This document shows, one piece after another, positions 41,785-52,439 of a stretch of DNA of 64,000 nt. The stretch is from Mastigamoeba balamuthi (Eukaryota > Evosea > Mastigamoebida > Mastigamoebidae). How positions within the stretch are numbered: the stretch's first letter is position 1; the number at the start of each line of letters is the position of its first letter. Below the pieces are notes generated by a model. It was not told the DNA's origin and ran no database searches. It saw only the letters and a list, made by a program, of their open reading frames with translations. The position numbers and the translations under genes are program-made. Where the stretch lies: positions 499,342 to 563,341 of the forward strand of contig CACRSC010000003.1 of NCBI GenBank assembly GCA_902651635.1, given 5' to 3'.

Positions 41785-43949
41785 TTATGCAAGCGATGCA
41801 ATGAGCCTGCGCCACCTCTCCAGCATTTCCCACGGGTGTCGAGACATGAATTCGACCACACGCTCTCTGGTCTCCTTGATGAGCGTGTCGTTGTTCGCCT
41901 TGACGACAAGGTCCTCCCACGAATCGAAAATGATGAAGAGGTGCCTGTGCGCGGGGTCGTACCACTCCGAGGTGTAGAGGTTGGGCTTGTCGAAGGGGAA
42001 CGACCAGAAGGGGTCCAGAGTGTAGAGCAGCTCTGGCGTGGGTATCAGATAGACGTGGCCCTCGTTGAGGAACTCGAAGAGAGCGAGGTTGGACCACGCG
42101 TACGGCATGTGCAGGATCGCTCGGAAGCCCCGGATGTCAGCCGTGCCTGCATACCTGCCGCGGTAGCACTTGAGCCCGAGCTCCTCGCACTTGCGGGGGA
42201 TGGGCCTGTCGTTCTGGTAGGGCGGTATGAAGAGAGTCTCGCCTCGCACGACGCTCTCGGGTATCTTGGAGACGGCAGGAGCTGGCGCGCCGTCGTACCC
42301 CTTGCCTGTTGGCGTGATGATCAGGTTGCCCAGCTCGACTCTGCGATGCTGCCTGGCGTAGATGTTCTCGTAGGCCGTGTAGCCTGCGACAGCCCACGGG
42401 CTGCGCACCCCGAGGCGCTGGTACGCCCCCAGCAGCCTAAACATGTCGTAGTACTCCTGGTCCGGGTACGGGTGGCCGTTGGCGATCTCCTCCTTTCCCT
42501 TCCTGCTGCCGTGCGCCCAGTCGAAGCGGTTGCATACCCAGACGATGAGCTTGCGAGGCCAGTTGTGCTGAATGAAGATCCTCGCGATGGCTGCCGTGTC
42601 GGACGTGACGATCAGGTCGTACTTCTCGAAGAAGGTCCTGTTGGCCTGCCAGATGCGGTCGGCGCGCTCCCTGTTCATGTTGTACTTGAGCCAGTTCTCG
42701 CCCATGTCGACGGGGTCCTCGATGGCTGCGAAGTCGAGCACCAGCCCCAGCTGCCTGAAGACCCACTCGAGGTCGAGCTGGCATCCACGGTGGAAGCTCA
42801 GGTGCAGCACGCGCAGGGGCCGCGACGGGACCGCCTTCTCCTCGCTGGCCGGCACGGGCAGCCAGCGCACGGCGTCCTCGCCGTCGCGGCGGAGGACCGC
42901 CTGCGTGGCCCCGAGGACCTCGAGCACGTACCCGCTGCGCTGGAGGAACCGCAGCGGGTACCTGTGCATCCCGAGCTCCCAGTCCCCGCGGTCGCAGCCG
43001 CCGCCGTCGAGGACCAGCAGCCCGCCCGGCGCCACGACGTCGCGCTCGACGGCGGCCACGGCCTCGGCGAGGCGCAGCTCCCCGCCGTCCTCGAGCGGGC
43101 GCGTCCAGTTGGGGTGCGGCGTGTGGTACAGCCGCGGGGCGCCCCCGAGGACCAGCACGTCGACAGACCGCGGCCCAAGGGCGCCGACGAAGGCCACCGA
43201 GGACCTGTCCCCCAGCGGCAGCTCCACGCGGGCCAGCGCGGGCGGCCCTACGCGCAGGGCCGAGGCGATGGCGCGGCCCGCTGCAAGGCGGCTGGCGTTG
43301 GACTCTGCGGCCTCGACGCTCATCCCCCAGTCGGACCCCGCAGCGCAGGCGCCCAGGACCTCTGGCACGAGCCCCTCGCCCCAGTCCCACCCGCGGGGGT
43401 CGCTCCCGTGCGCAGCAGCCCCAGCCGCAGCAGCAGCAGCCGCAGCCTCGGCCGAGCGCTGCGTCCGGGGGCCCCAGACCGTGACGACGCGCCTGCAGCG
43501 CTGGCGGAGGCAGTGCTCGAGGACAAGGCGCAGCGTGTCGTACCGCGAGAGGGCCACCGCCCGCCCGCATCTCCTCGCGTCGCCCTCGGCCAGGAGCTCC
43601 TCGAGCCTGCCGAGGGGAGGAGGGGGGCCGGAGGCTGAGCGTGCTGGCCCCGAGGGCAGCAGGGGGAGAGCGAACGAGCGCACTGCCCGAGCCTCTGGAG
43701 AGGGTCTCTGCCCGCCAGGGCCGCTGCGAGGTGGCCGTGCGGATGCGCGGGCTGCGAGGGCGGGGAGGACGGGGCGATGGCGGCCGAGGGCGAGGAGGGC
43801 GAGGGCGAGGGGAGGCCGTGGGCGGCGCCCGAGGAGGTCAGGCGCAGGACGACGACGACGTTGCAGGCTACGAGGGCCGCCATGAAGACGTAGGCGGGCC
43901 TGAGGCAGCGCCTGCCCCACGCCTGGGCCCCCTGCTGCTGCTGCTGCAT
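41785..43949 (-). CDS. Type II membrane protein, DUF268-like plus glycosyltransferase domain
   Basis: Exons 43949-43684 and 43606-41785 (77-nt intron, phase 2) give 695 aa. It starts MQQQQQGAQAW (CAG run) with an anchor VFMAALVACNVVVVLRL and a Ser/Pro/His-rich stem. The middle domain (about 90-330) resembles the DUF268/methyltransferase-like module: RYDTLRLVLEHCLRQRCRRV, VDVLVLGGAPRLYHT, VVAPGGLLVLDGGGCDRGDW, RYPLRFLQRSGYVLEV. The C-terminal 350 residues read as a glycosyltransferase-like unit: RVLHLSFHRGCQLDLEW, YDLIVTSDTAAIARIF, LIVWVCNRFDWAHG, FRAILHMPYAWSNLALFEFL. No donor can be named. A TATA-like CTATAAATA box lies upstream, near 44015. Fusion order and lumenal layout suggest glycan processing. 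Confidence 0.6.
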
Positions 43950-45168
43950 TTCGCTGCCTGGCGCGCAACAGACGCACGAGGGCAGGGGAGGGGGGGGGGG
44001 TTGGCGCTCAGGCTATAAATACCACGCACGGAGCACTCCCACGGGCCAGACGCCCTGGGGATGCGGCTGTGCCGGCAAGCTGGCACAAGGTCCGCTGGGG
44101 GTGAGGAGCAGGGGCGTGGCGCACCGGGTGGTGGCTGGCAGGGACGCTTGGCCTAACGTAGTGGTCGAAAAGAACAAAGCGAGAAATGGTGCTGGGTGGC
44201 GATATTTGAGGTAGAGACAAATCTCCCTTTGCAGCAGCAGACCCCGGCTGGACACGGAGGTCTCAGTGGTCGTCCACCGAGTTCGTCACGTTCAAGGCAG
44301 GCATGTGTGCCCTCTGAGTGAGACCTTCGCAGCCCACTGTTGTGTGGCAAGTGCTGCGTTGCACAGGTGGCGTCACCACAGAGAAACCGGAATTGCTGTG
44401 TATGGCCACGTGCACACGGAGTCAGACATGCGCATCTCGTTGTCTCAATGAGACAGAACAACTCTACCGTGTCCGCCAGACTAGTGGGGTGCGCCGTGCC
44501 TCGTAGCTCACTTGGGTGACCAGACCGAAGATACAGTAGGCAGTGGAAGGTGCCAGACAGAACATCTCAACTCACACAGAACACGTATCCGTTACCACCA
44601 CGAAAGTTTTATATAGTGTTGGCACAGCTCACGGATCGACATATGCAATCTCGATCCCATTGGTGACGTCAATTTGGACTGTGATTTGGGCTCTCGGCCC
44701 CAAATTTGGTCAGATTTGTGGGGAGGGGCATCATACCCGGTTCCTCTCTTGGATGGGCTCTGAGTTGTTGGGGATTTGCAATGCGACACTTACAGGGGGC
44801 CGGCAAGGCGTGAACAGGCACATCCCGCATGCACACGACCCTTAGTAGTCTTTGGTATGGTTGACTGGCCACCGCGGGCCATATGAATTCACCAACGAAA
44901 TAAGGAGACAGAGGGGGTACAGGAACGTGTCTGTTTGCTTCTCATGACGAGGCCGTGCCTCAGCGGACCGAGGGGTCTCGGCGCCGCCCCTCTAAGCACT
45001 GTAAAAGCTGTTATTCCCCGTGCGGCGAGGATAAGAAAAACGGACCACCCGCTGGCTTTCAAAAATAGAGACAACAACCCACACGCTCACCCCCCGCACT
45101 GCTCTCACTCAGTCTGCGCAGCCCTCGGCAAGCCCACGCCCCGCACCCCCCTCTTCCTTCAGCAGTGA
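43950..45168. other. Intergenic between divergent genes; TATA-like box, no gene seen
   Basis: Head-to-head interval of 1.2 kb. Near 44013-44023 the sequence GGCTATAAATACC sits about 70 bp from the start of the minus-strand gene at 43949; CTATAAATA reads on the plus strand, so its use by the minus-strand gene is uncertain. CAAAAATAG at 45060-45068 precedes the plus-strand gene. In between, only short frames without motifs. Confidence 0.45.
45060..45068 (+). promoter_or_regulatory. CAAAAATAG promoter element before the epimerase-GT gene
   Basis: CAAAAATAG followed by AGACAACAAC, 100 bp before ATG 45169. Confidence 0.45.
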
Positions 45169-48100
45169 ATGGCGCGTGCAGTCCGCGTGCTGGTGGGCCT
45201 CGTGGCGGTCAACGTGGCCACCGCTCTGGCCGTCCTCTACTCGCTCTCGTCCCTCTCTGCCTCTGCGCGGCCCTCTGCATCAGCCGTCGTCCTGCACCGC
45301 CCCGTGCCGCCCCCGGCCCCCGCAGCGGTCGGCGCCGCCCCGTGGGGCCGCGAGCTGGAGCGCAGGGTGCAGATCTCTCGCTCGCAGGGCCGCCGGGTGG
45401 CGATGGTGGTGCTGGGCACGCGGCCAGAGGCCGTCAAGCTGGCCCCGCTGGTCCGCGAGCTGCGGGCACGCTCGGGAGAGTTCGAGTGCGTGGCCGTGTC
45501 GACGGGGCAGCACCGCGAGATGCTCGCGCAGACGCTCGGGGCGTTCGGGATGGCGCGTGCAGTCGACGTCGACCTCGACCTCATGCGCGGCAACCAGACG
45601 CCCGGGGAGGTCACGCTGCTCGTCGCTGCCGCCGTCGACCGCGTGCTGGAGCGCCTGCGGCCCGACGTCGTCGTCGTCCAGGGCGACACGACGACGAGCT
45701 TCGCGGCGTCGATGGCTGCGTTCTACCGCAAGGTGCCCGTCGCCCACGTCGAGGCGGGGCTCCGCACGCGCAGCCTGCACTACCCCTTCCCCGAGGAGTT
45801 CAACCGGCAGGCCATCGGCCTCGTCGCCTCGCTGCACTTCGCGGCCACGCCATGGGCCGCGGGCAACCTGCTGGGCGAGTGCAAGGACAGGTCCACCATC
45901 GTCGTCACGGGCAACACCGTCGTCGACGCCCTCCGCGCGATGCTCGGCTCCACGCGGCCCTCTGACGCTCTGCGGGCGCTCCTCGAGCGAGCCAGGTCGC
46001 GCTGCGCCGGCCAGGGCGCGGGCACAGGCTGCAGGGTGGCGCTGCTGACTGCGCACCGCCGAGAGAACTTCGGCGCCCCCCTGGCAGGCATCCTGCGGGG
46101 CGTCGAGCACCTGCTGGCAGAGTTCAGCGACCTCGCCGTCGTCTACCCGATGCACATGAACCCCAACGTCCGCGCGGCCGTCAGGCAGTGGCTGCCCGAG
46201 CGCGTGTACAACAGCGCGATCGCTGGAAAGCCCGTCGAGGACCCCGCGTACCGGCACGTCGACCGCCTGCTGCTCGTCGAGCCGCTCGACTACGTCGACN
46301 GTCGACCGCGTGCTGGAGCGCCTGCGGCCCGACGTCGTCGTCGTCCAGGGCGACACGACGACGAGCTTCGCGGCGTCGATGGCTGCGTTCTACCGCAAGG
46401 TGCCCGTCGCCCACGTCGAGGCGGGGCTCCGCACGCGCAGCCTGCACTACCCCTTCCCCGAGGAGTTCAACCGGCAGGCCATCGGCCTCGTCGCCTCGCT
46501 GCACTTCGCGGCCACGCCATGGGCCGCGGGCAACCTGCTGGGCGAGTGCAAGGACAGGTCCACCATCGTCGTCACGGGCAACACCGTCGTCGACGCCCTC
46601 CGCGCGATGCTCGGCTCCACGCGGCCCTCTGACGCTCTGCGGGCGCTCCTCGAGCGAGCCAGGTCGCGCTGCGCCGGCCAGGGCGCGGGCACAGGCTGCA
46701 GGGTGGCGCTGCTGACTGCGCACCGCCGAGAGAACTTCGGCGCCCCCCTGGCAGGCATCCTGCGGGGCGTCGAGCACCTGCTGGCAGAGTTCAGCGACCT
46801 CGCCGTCGTCTACCCGATGCACATGAACCCCAACGTCCGCGCGGCCGTCAGGCAGTGGCTGCCCGAGCGCGTGTACAACAGCGCGATCGCTGGAAAGCCC
46901 GTCGAGGACCCCGCGTACCGGCACGTCGACCGCCTGCTGCTCGTCGAGCCGCTCGACTACGTCGACAACGTGCACCTCATGAACGAGAGCCACGTGGTGC
47001 TCACCGACTCGGGCGGCATCCAGGAGGAGGCCGTCAGCATCGGCCGCCCCGTCTTTGTCCTCCGCGACAACACCGAGCGGCCCGAGGGCGTGACCGCGGG
47101 CTCGGCCAAGCTGGTGGGGACCTCGCCCGAGTCGATCTTCGAGTCTGTCTCGCGCGTGCTGACCGACGCCGCCGCGTACGCGAGCATGGCCAGGCCCGCC
47201 GCTGTCTACGGCGACGGCCGCGCATCGGTGCGCATCGCCGACGCGCTCGCTGCGGCCGTCGTTCCGGGAGGCGCAGTGGACGGCGCGGGCCTCTGGGCGT
47301 CGCCGGACAAGGGCCAGCAGCTCGTCCTTCAGTGCAACAGGCAGACGCCCCAGCAGGCGGGTACAGACGCAGTGCCGGGCGGCCCGAGCGCACCGCCCCA
47401 GGCTCAGGGCGCGGGGGACGAGGACGGCGAGGCGAGCGATCTGGTGGTGGTCCTGACCGTGTGGAAGCGCTTCAACGTCGACTGGCAGCTGGAGCTCATC
47501 TCTCGGCAGTCGGTCCTGGGCAGCGGAGGGGCCGGGAGGGTGGGGGTAGTGGTGTTCCAGAACGGCGAGCACATCCCCGAGAGCCGGATGAACGCGACGA
47601 TCAGCAAGTGGAGGGCGTCGGCTGAGTTCCAGCAGCACGGGGTCAGCATCAAGTACGTGCACTCGGCAGTGGAGACGGGGTACTACGGCCGCCTGCTGGC
47701 GCCGTTCCTGGCGCGCTCTCGGCCCAGCGCGCGGTGGATCGTCTGCGACGACGACATCATCTGGGGCGACCGCTACTTCGAGAACATGCTGCGCGTGGTG
47801 GACGAGGGCAGCCTCGCCGTCCGCGTCGGGCGCTTCGTCAACGTCAGGACCGGGCGCGGCGAGTGGATGGACTGGAGCCCGGGGCCCGTCGGCACGCACG
47901 TGACGTTCGAGGAGGACGTGCAGTACGACTTTGGCGGGCAGATGTGGGCGGGCCGGATGGAGTGGCTGCGCATGGCCTGGTCGACGCCCCCGGCTACGTA
48001 CATGAACGGCGAGGACTTCTGGATCAGCGCCGCCCTGCGCCCGCACGGCATCCTCACCAAGTCGCCCCGCTGCCCGCGGCCGCGACTGGCGGACCCCACG

Positions 48101-48361
48101 GGCCCGCTCCTGTTCCCCGACCTGTGCTGCTGCAGCGACAAGTCTGCGCTCAAGCACGTGGCCCCGTCGGTGATGGACGTCACCAAGCACTTTGACCGCA
48201 ACAGGGTCCTCGACAGCATACGCAAGTCGTACGCTTTCCGCGCGATGGTCGAGGAAGACCGGAACGTCACCGAGAAGTGGAGGACCAAGCTGACGTGGTG
48301 GCCCAAGCCCGGGGTCTTCAACGTCTCTGGCGTGTGGGGAAATTGCGCCTACTTCCTGTAG
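45169..48361 (+). CDS. Membrane-anchored UDP-GlcNAc 2-epimerase (WecB-type) fused to a GT-A-like transferase
   Basis: Skipping the duplicated segment at the N gap (45169-46299 joined to 46967-48361) gives one 841-aa frame. Anchor: VLVGLVAVNVATALAVLYSL. Residues about 75-450 are a bacterial-type non-hydrolysing UDP-GlcNAc 2-epimerase: VLGTRPEAVKLAPLVREL, VSTGQHREML, VVQGDTTTSFAASMAAFYRK, VAHVEAGLRTRSLHYPFPEE, LLTAHRRENFG, VLTDSGGIQEEAVSIGRPVF, LRDNTERPEGVTAG. After a Gly/Ala/Pro linker comes a second domain: VVVLTVWKRFNVDWQLELIS, a metal-binding DDD in RWIVCDDDIIWGDRYFENML, and YMNGEDFWISAAL, resembling GT64/GT2-type transferases. Together these would make UDP-ManNAc and perhaps use it in the same lumenal protein. 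The epimerase half looks bacterial in origin. Confidence 0.82.
45634..46966. repeat. 666-bp direct duplication around gap N (46300)
   Basis: Bases 45634-46299 and 46301-46966 carry the same 666 bp, with a single N between. The encoded protein segments are the same wherever compared. Removing one copy restores an uninterrupted epimerase domain of normal length, so this is best read as two overlapping contig ends. Confidence 0.88.
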
Positions 48362-48482
48362 CAGCGCCTCCCTCCTGCGCGCTCTCTCTCCAACGCTCGC
48401 TCCCCCCATACAATTGCCGGCAAGCTGCGGGAAAGACAACAAGCAGTCGTGTTGAATACGTTGGAGACACTTCTACCTTCTA

Positions 48483-50141
48483 TCACAGGGGCATTTCGGG
48501 GCGATCCTCGCAGACGAGCCCGGCACTCCGGTGCGCCTCGGCCAGCAGCGTGTCGTTTATCTGGGCGCATCGCCGGGCCTGAGCGGTGGGGCATATGTAC
48601 CTCTCGATCCGCATCCAGCACCGCCCCGAGCACGGCGCCATGATGCACCTGTCGCCCAGCACGGCGTCGAGCATCGACGTGTCTGCCGCCGCGTAGTGCT
48701 CAATGGCCAGGCCGATGGGCGACGAGTTCTCCCTGTGGTCCACCGGAATGCTGAACCCCTCCCGCACTTCCTTCGCGGCCTGGGCCACGAGCTCGACGAT
48801 CCTCTGAGTGTCGCCCGTGTCCTCGCGGCTCGCGTACAGGACGCGCGTGTAATACAGCGCTCGCAGAAGGGGCTCCTCGATGTAGCCAAACGTCTGCCCG
48901 CCCGCGATCTCGTGCGTGCCGACAGAGACCACCGCGGCGCCGTCCGAGAGCAGGAACGTCGACGTGGACGACGTGCCCACGGACGTCACGTACACGTCCG
49001 TCTCCGCGATGATCTCGAGCTGCTGCCTGAACGGCAGGCGGAAATTCAGCACTCGCACATCGTATCCCATGCTGCCCAGCAGCTGGGTCGCGTGGCTGAA
49101 GTTCAGGAACTGGCGCTTGTTCGGCACCAGCGTGACAACCACTGCGCGGGAGAGTGCAGTATCTCCATCTGTGAGCCTAGAGGGCCGTCTTTGTGAGAGT
49201 GGCAGCCCGTGAGTTACCATGACACGGTCCCGGAAGTGTCTGAGTGCATCATCTGCAGGGTTTCCAGCCAGAGTGTATTTGCGGGTCGGAGCACTGAGCC
49301 CCATGCTTCCAGCCCCCACCACGACCTCGTCAAAGTGCATCCACATGTTCCTTTGCAGCAGCTCCTCAAATACAATTGAACCAGAAGCTGAGAGTGCCAG
49401 TGCTGAACTACTCCCACTTGGATTACTGTCACTATCAGTTGTAGAGTGAACTCCACGTGCAAAAGCAGCAATTACTGGCTCGGCAGCACCCTGGTGTGGA
49501 AGACGATACTTGGACGTGGCGAGAACCAGCACACGTAGTGGCTGCATCTCACGTGCCTCACCTGTGAAAACACCCATCCTGAGGCCAGACAGCCATACTG
49601 GATAAAACTCGTCTAGCATATTATGACCCCAGTTGCCCACATAGCGCACTACAGGCAGTGTTGGACCAGTCATGCGCACAGCTCGTAGTGACTCTGCATA
49701 TTGCTTAAGCTCAGCAGGAGTATTAAAGAACACTGGATGAGGAGAAAAGTGAGGGTGATCAGCAATCGATGGACGTCCTGTCAGCAGTGACTCGTGCGAG
49801 CCCATGTCCCACTGCCGCCCATGCAGCAGCAGCGCAGTCCACGTGCGGTTCACATAGAAGATATTGTGCCATACACAGGAGCGATTGCGATGGTCCAGCG
49901 AGCCACAGCAGTCACCAGTGCAGTGCCACGTGGTCTCGAGGGCCCCCACAGGATCTGTGGGGCTGCCCCCCAGTGCCAGTGGCTGTGGCTGCTGCTGGGC
50001 GACACTGGGGGAATGCGATAGGTGCGAGTGCTGCTGCGAGGCACTGTCATCGTACACGACGAGAGGGAACAGAGCCAGAGCAGTGGCGAGGGCAACAACG
50101 ACAACCAGGCGAGAGGCAGCACGCATTGGGTTGTCTGTCAT
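48483..50141 (-). CDS. GT61-type glycosyltransferase, type II membrane
   Basis: Single exon, 552 aa. Signal anchor LVVVVALATALALFPLVVYD, then a Gln/Ser/His-rich stem. Motifs of the GT61 (DUF563) family appear in order: RYVGNWGHNMLDEFYPVWLS, a central SIVFEELLQRNMWMHFDEVV (equivalent of the loop with the RxxR tail), VVVTLVPNKRQFLNFSHA, and AETDVYVTSVGTSSTSTFLL followed by DGAAVVSVGTHE. Plant and animal members are xylosyl-, arabinosyl- or O-GlcNAc-transferases in the secretory pathway, so the donor cannot be given. The C-terminus has Cys-rich segments (RCIMAPCSGRC, RYICPTAQARRC). Codon use is GC-rich over the 3' half and less so over the 5' half, changing near 49.2 kb. Confidence 0.82.
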   Translation of the reverse strand: MTDNPMRAASRLVVVVALATALALFPLVVYDDSASQQHSHLSHSPSVAQQQPQPLALGGSPTDPVGALETTWHCTGDCCGSLDHRNRSCVWHNIFYVNRTWTALLLHGRQWDMGSHESLLTGRPSIADHPHFSPHPVFFNTPAELKQYAESLRAVRMTGPTLPVVRYVGNWGHNMLDEFYPVWLSGLRMGVFTGEAREMQPLRVLVLATSKYRLPHQGAAEPVIAAFARGVHSTTDSDSNPSGSSSALALSASGSIVFEELLQRNMWMHFDEVVVGAGSMGLSAPTRKYTLAGNPADDALRHFRDRVMVTHGLPLSQRRPSRLTDGDTALSRAVVVTLVPNKRQFLNFSHATQLLGSMGYDVRVLNFRLPFRQQLEIIAETDVYVTSVGTSSTSTFLLSDGAAVVSVGTHEIAGGQTFGYIEEPLLRALYYTRVLYASREDTGDTQRIVELVAQAAKEVREGFSIPVDHRENSSPIGLAIEHYAAADTSMLDAVLGDRCIMAPCSGRCWMRIERYICPTAQARRCAQINDTLLAEAHRSAGLVCEDRPEMPL

Positions 50142-51266
50142 GCACTAAAATTAGATATGTCCGTTTCGCATCAAACGGGAGGAAAAATCTGTTGGCTGGG
50201 CACTGGCAACCAATGAGGAAGCACACAGGCACGCCTTTCAGTGCCCAGTGCAGTGCCCATGGACGGGCGCGTGCCACGTCGGCCCCCGAGATGCCAAAAT
50301 ATCCCGCAGACGCAAAACCCTCTCGTAAAACCGGACCCAGCGGTGCATTTCTCGGCCTTTGCGCTGCTTTCTGCACAGCCCGGCATCCCTTGGGCCGCTG
50401 CGAGGGGCGGGCGGTAAGAACGGCAGCGCCAGACCAAGGGGGGGGGGGGTGGTCTGCGGGCCGTGTACTGCAGAACAACTGTTGCCCCCGCTCCCATTCC
50501 CCGCCATTCGAAGGGCTGGTCTGCGCGCTCTGGCCCAGGCAACACACACACGGGGCGCATGCGAGTAGTGCCTGTGGCGCCGTCGGCCTCGGCGGGCATC
50601 TCTCGGCGGCGATCGGGCCTTGTCGGCGTGCCCGTCGCCTGCGCACAGCACGGGCCGAGCACGTTGCCGCCCCGCTCGCCTCAGGATGGTCCGAAGCTGC
50701 CAGGGGCGCCTCGTTGGCGGTTGCGAGGCGCGTACACCTCAGGACTACACGGCCGAGCGTCGCTTGGTCATTGGGCCAGGTGCCGAGGCAGACGTGCAGA
50801 GAACGCCACGGGGTGACGCCTCGAGAGGGGCGGGAGAGGCGGGAGAAAAAGAGGGGCTCTTGCGACGAAACAGGAAGGAATCGAAGGAATGACAGGAAAG
50901 GCGCTGCAACGTCCCCAACGTCCCCGTGATCGCACGCTGCACACGCGGCGCCTGCAGGGGCGAGTGGGGCGGTTGCTGAAGTATCGGAGCGCTGGCGCGA
51001 CTGCCGAGCCCGCTCGAGGTTTGCAGTTTTTGTTGGAAACAACTGACGGGAAACAGAATCTAAATTGCATCGCAGCAGAGATTTTTCTCCTGGCGTACAC
51101 TCCGGCTTGTGACCGATTGGCAAGTGGGTCTTTGATCCTCTCAAGCCTTGCTCGTGTCGTCGCTTGTGCTGGCGGTGATAGTCACCGATTATTCTGTCAT
51201 AATCCACTTGGAGCTTTGCTGCAAAAAGCCACAACCCAAAGCACTGCGGCAGTGAAACTGCACCCA
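50142..51266. other. Intergenic between divergent genes, no gene seen
   Basis: Head-to-head 1.1-kb interval between the GT61 and FkbM genes. Several frames are open because of high GC, but none has motifs, signal sequence or a matching splice partner. It contains CTAATTTTAGTG (minus strand) right before the GT61 start and a poly-G run near 50440. Confidence 0.45.
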
Positions 51267-52175
51267 ATGACGAGCAAACCGCTGTGGGCGCTCCTGGCGG
51301 GGACCCTTATAGCTCTCCTTGTCGTCAACATGCGGTACCTCACCTGCGGTGTTGGCGCTGCGCTGCCCAGCTCGCCGTGCCCGCCCTGTCCTGCCGCCAC
51401 GTTGCCCGTGCCGCCCAAGCATTCGCCGAGCGACGGGCGCACCTCTGAGCGGACGGCGCCCAAGTGCCAGGGCGACCCGCAGAGGACGTGGGAGTTCGCC
51501 GAGTGCCTGGAGAAGGCGTCGACGTACCGCTGGGTGCAGCAGGGGAACAACCTCAAGCAGCCGGGCGCCTGGAACGACAAGCAGCGGTGGGAGGGCCTCG
51601 ACGAGCTCGGCCTGCGCGCGCCCTGCGTCATCGTCGAGTTCGGCATGAACAATGGCCTCGACACGCGCGACCTGCTGCGCAAGACTCCGTGCAAGATCTA
51701 CACGTACGAGCTGCTGCCGCGCTTTGTCCGCAACGCGCACTTCCTCAAGAACAACGACCGTGTCGTCGCCATCCCGTTCGGAATCAGCGACGTCAACACG
51801 ACGTTCCTCGTCGAGGACGCGGGAATCGCCACGGGGCTCAACCCGCTCACGCAGCAGGGCAAGGGCGTAGAGGTCTCGACGCGCGACGTCGTCTCCGAGA
51901 TGTACCGCCTCTTCGGCTCAGACCCTCACTGGACGGTCGACCTGCTGCACAGCAACTGCGAGGGCTGCGAGTACTCGGTATTCGACATGCTGCACAAGCA
52001 CGGTTTGCTCAGCAGGTTCTCGGTGCTCCAGTTCGGGACGCACCACCCACGTCCTGGAGCCGGGGTCACAGACCCTGTGGCACGTTGGTGCTTCATGCAC
52101 CAGTACATGCAGAAAACCCACGACCTCTGTTGGGGTATACCCGGAAGCTGGGAGCGCTGGGTGAGACACCCGTAA
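51267..52175 (+). CDS. FkbM-type methyltransferase, type II membrane
   Basis: Single exon, 302 aa. Anchor: LWALLAGTLIALLVVNMRYL, then a Cys/Pro-rich stem. The Rossmann core reads APCVIVEFGMNNGLDTRDLL (SAM-binding motif I), CKIYTYELLPRFVRN (motif II acidic residue), VVAIPFGISDVNTTFL, and ELLHSNCEGCEYSVFDML-like LLHSNCEGCEYSVFDMLHKH, the D/N.EG.E pattern of FkbM enzymes. It ends WCFMHQYMQKTHDLCWG. Members O-methylate sugars or antibiotic precursors; a lumenal location would suit methylation of a glycan. The frame is open upstream, but ATG 51267 is chosen because the anchor follows directly. Confidence 0.75.
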   Translation: MTSKPLWALLAGTLIALLVVNMRYLTCGVGAALPSSPCPPCPAATLPVPPKHSPSDGRTSERTAPKCQGDPQRTWEFAECLEKASTYRWVQQGNNLKQPGAWNDKQRWEGLDELGLRAPCVIVEFGMNNGLDTRDLLRKTPCKIYTYELLPRFVRNAHFLKNNDRVVAIPFGISDVNTTFLVEDAGIATGLNPLTQQGKGVEVSTRDVVSEMYRLFGSDPHWTVDLLHSNCEGCEYSVFDMLHKHGLLSRFSVLQFGTHHPRPGAGVTDPVARWCFMHQYMQKTHDLCWGIPGSWERWVRHP

Positions 52176-52439
52176 CAAAGAACAGTTCGAAGACCACTAC
52201 TTCTTTTCCACTTTTTCTCCCTCACCCAGTGGAAGCTCTGTAGCACACTGAGTTAATCTGGAAATACGGCCAATCTGGCAAACCAGCCAAACACAAAGGG
52301 GCTTCCGCTGCCCTACAGAGGTCACGTTCTGGGGTGGCATCAGTCACTTGTGTGCAGGGTGCACGGCACGACGTAGGGCTGTCCTTGGTGTTGTTCTTTT
52401 TTTTTCGTTTTACAGGGGGCTGCTGTGGTCGACCACTGC

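Noticed and set aside
41719-43638. 639-codon plus-strand frame opposite the DUF268-GT gene
   Set aside because: Reverse-frame artefact of high-GC coding; the minus strand has the anchor and glycosyltransferase motifs.
46181-48442. 753-codon minus-strand frame opposite the epimerase-GT gene
   Set aside because: Shadow of GC-rich codon use on the sense strand; it even runs through the N gap and has no domain content.
50889-51266. In-frame upstream extension of the FkbM gene to 50889
   Set aside because: The extension lacks motifs and would place the signal anchor internally; ATG 51267 puts it at the N-terminus, as in the neighbouring type II proteins.
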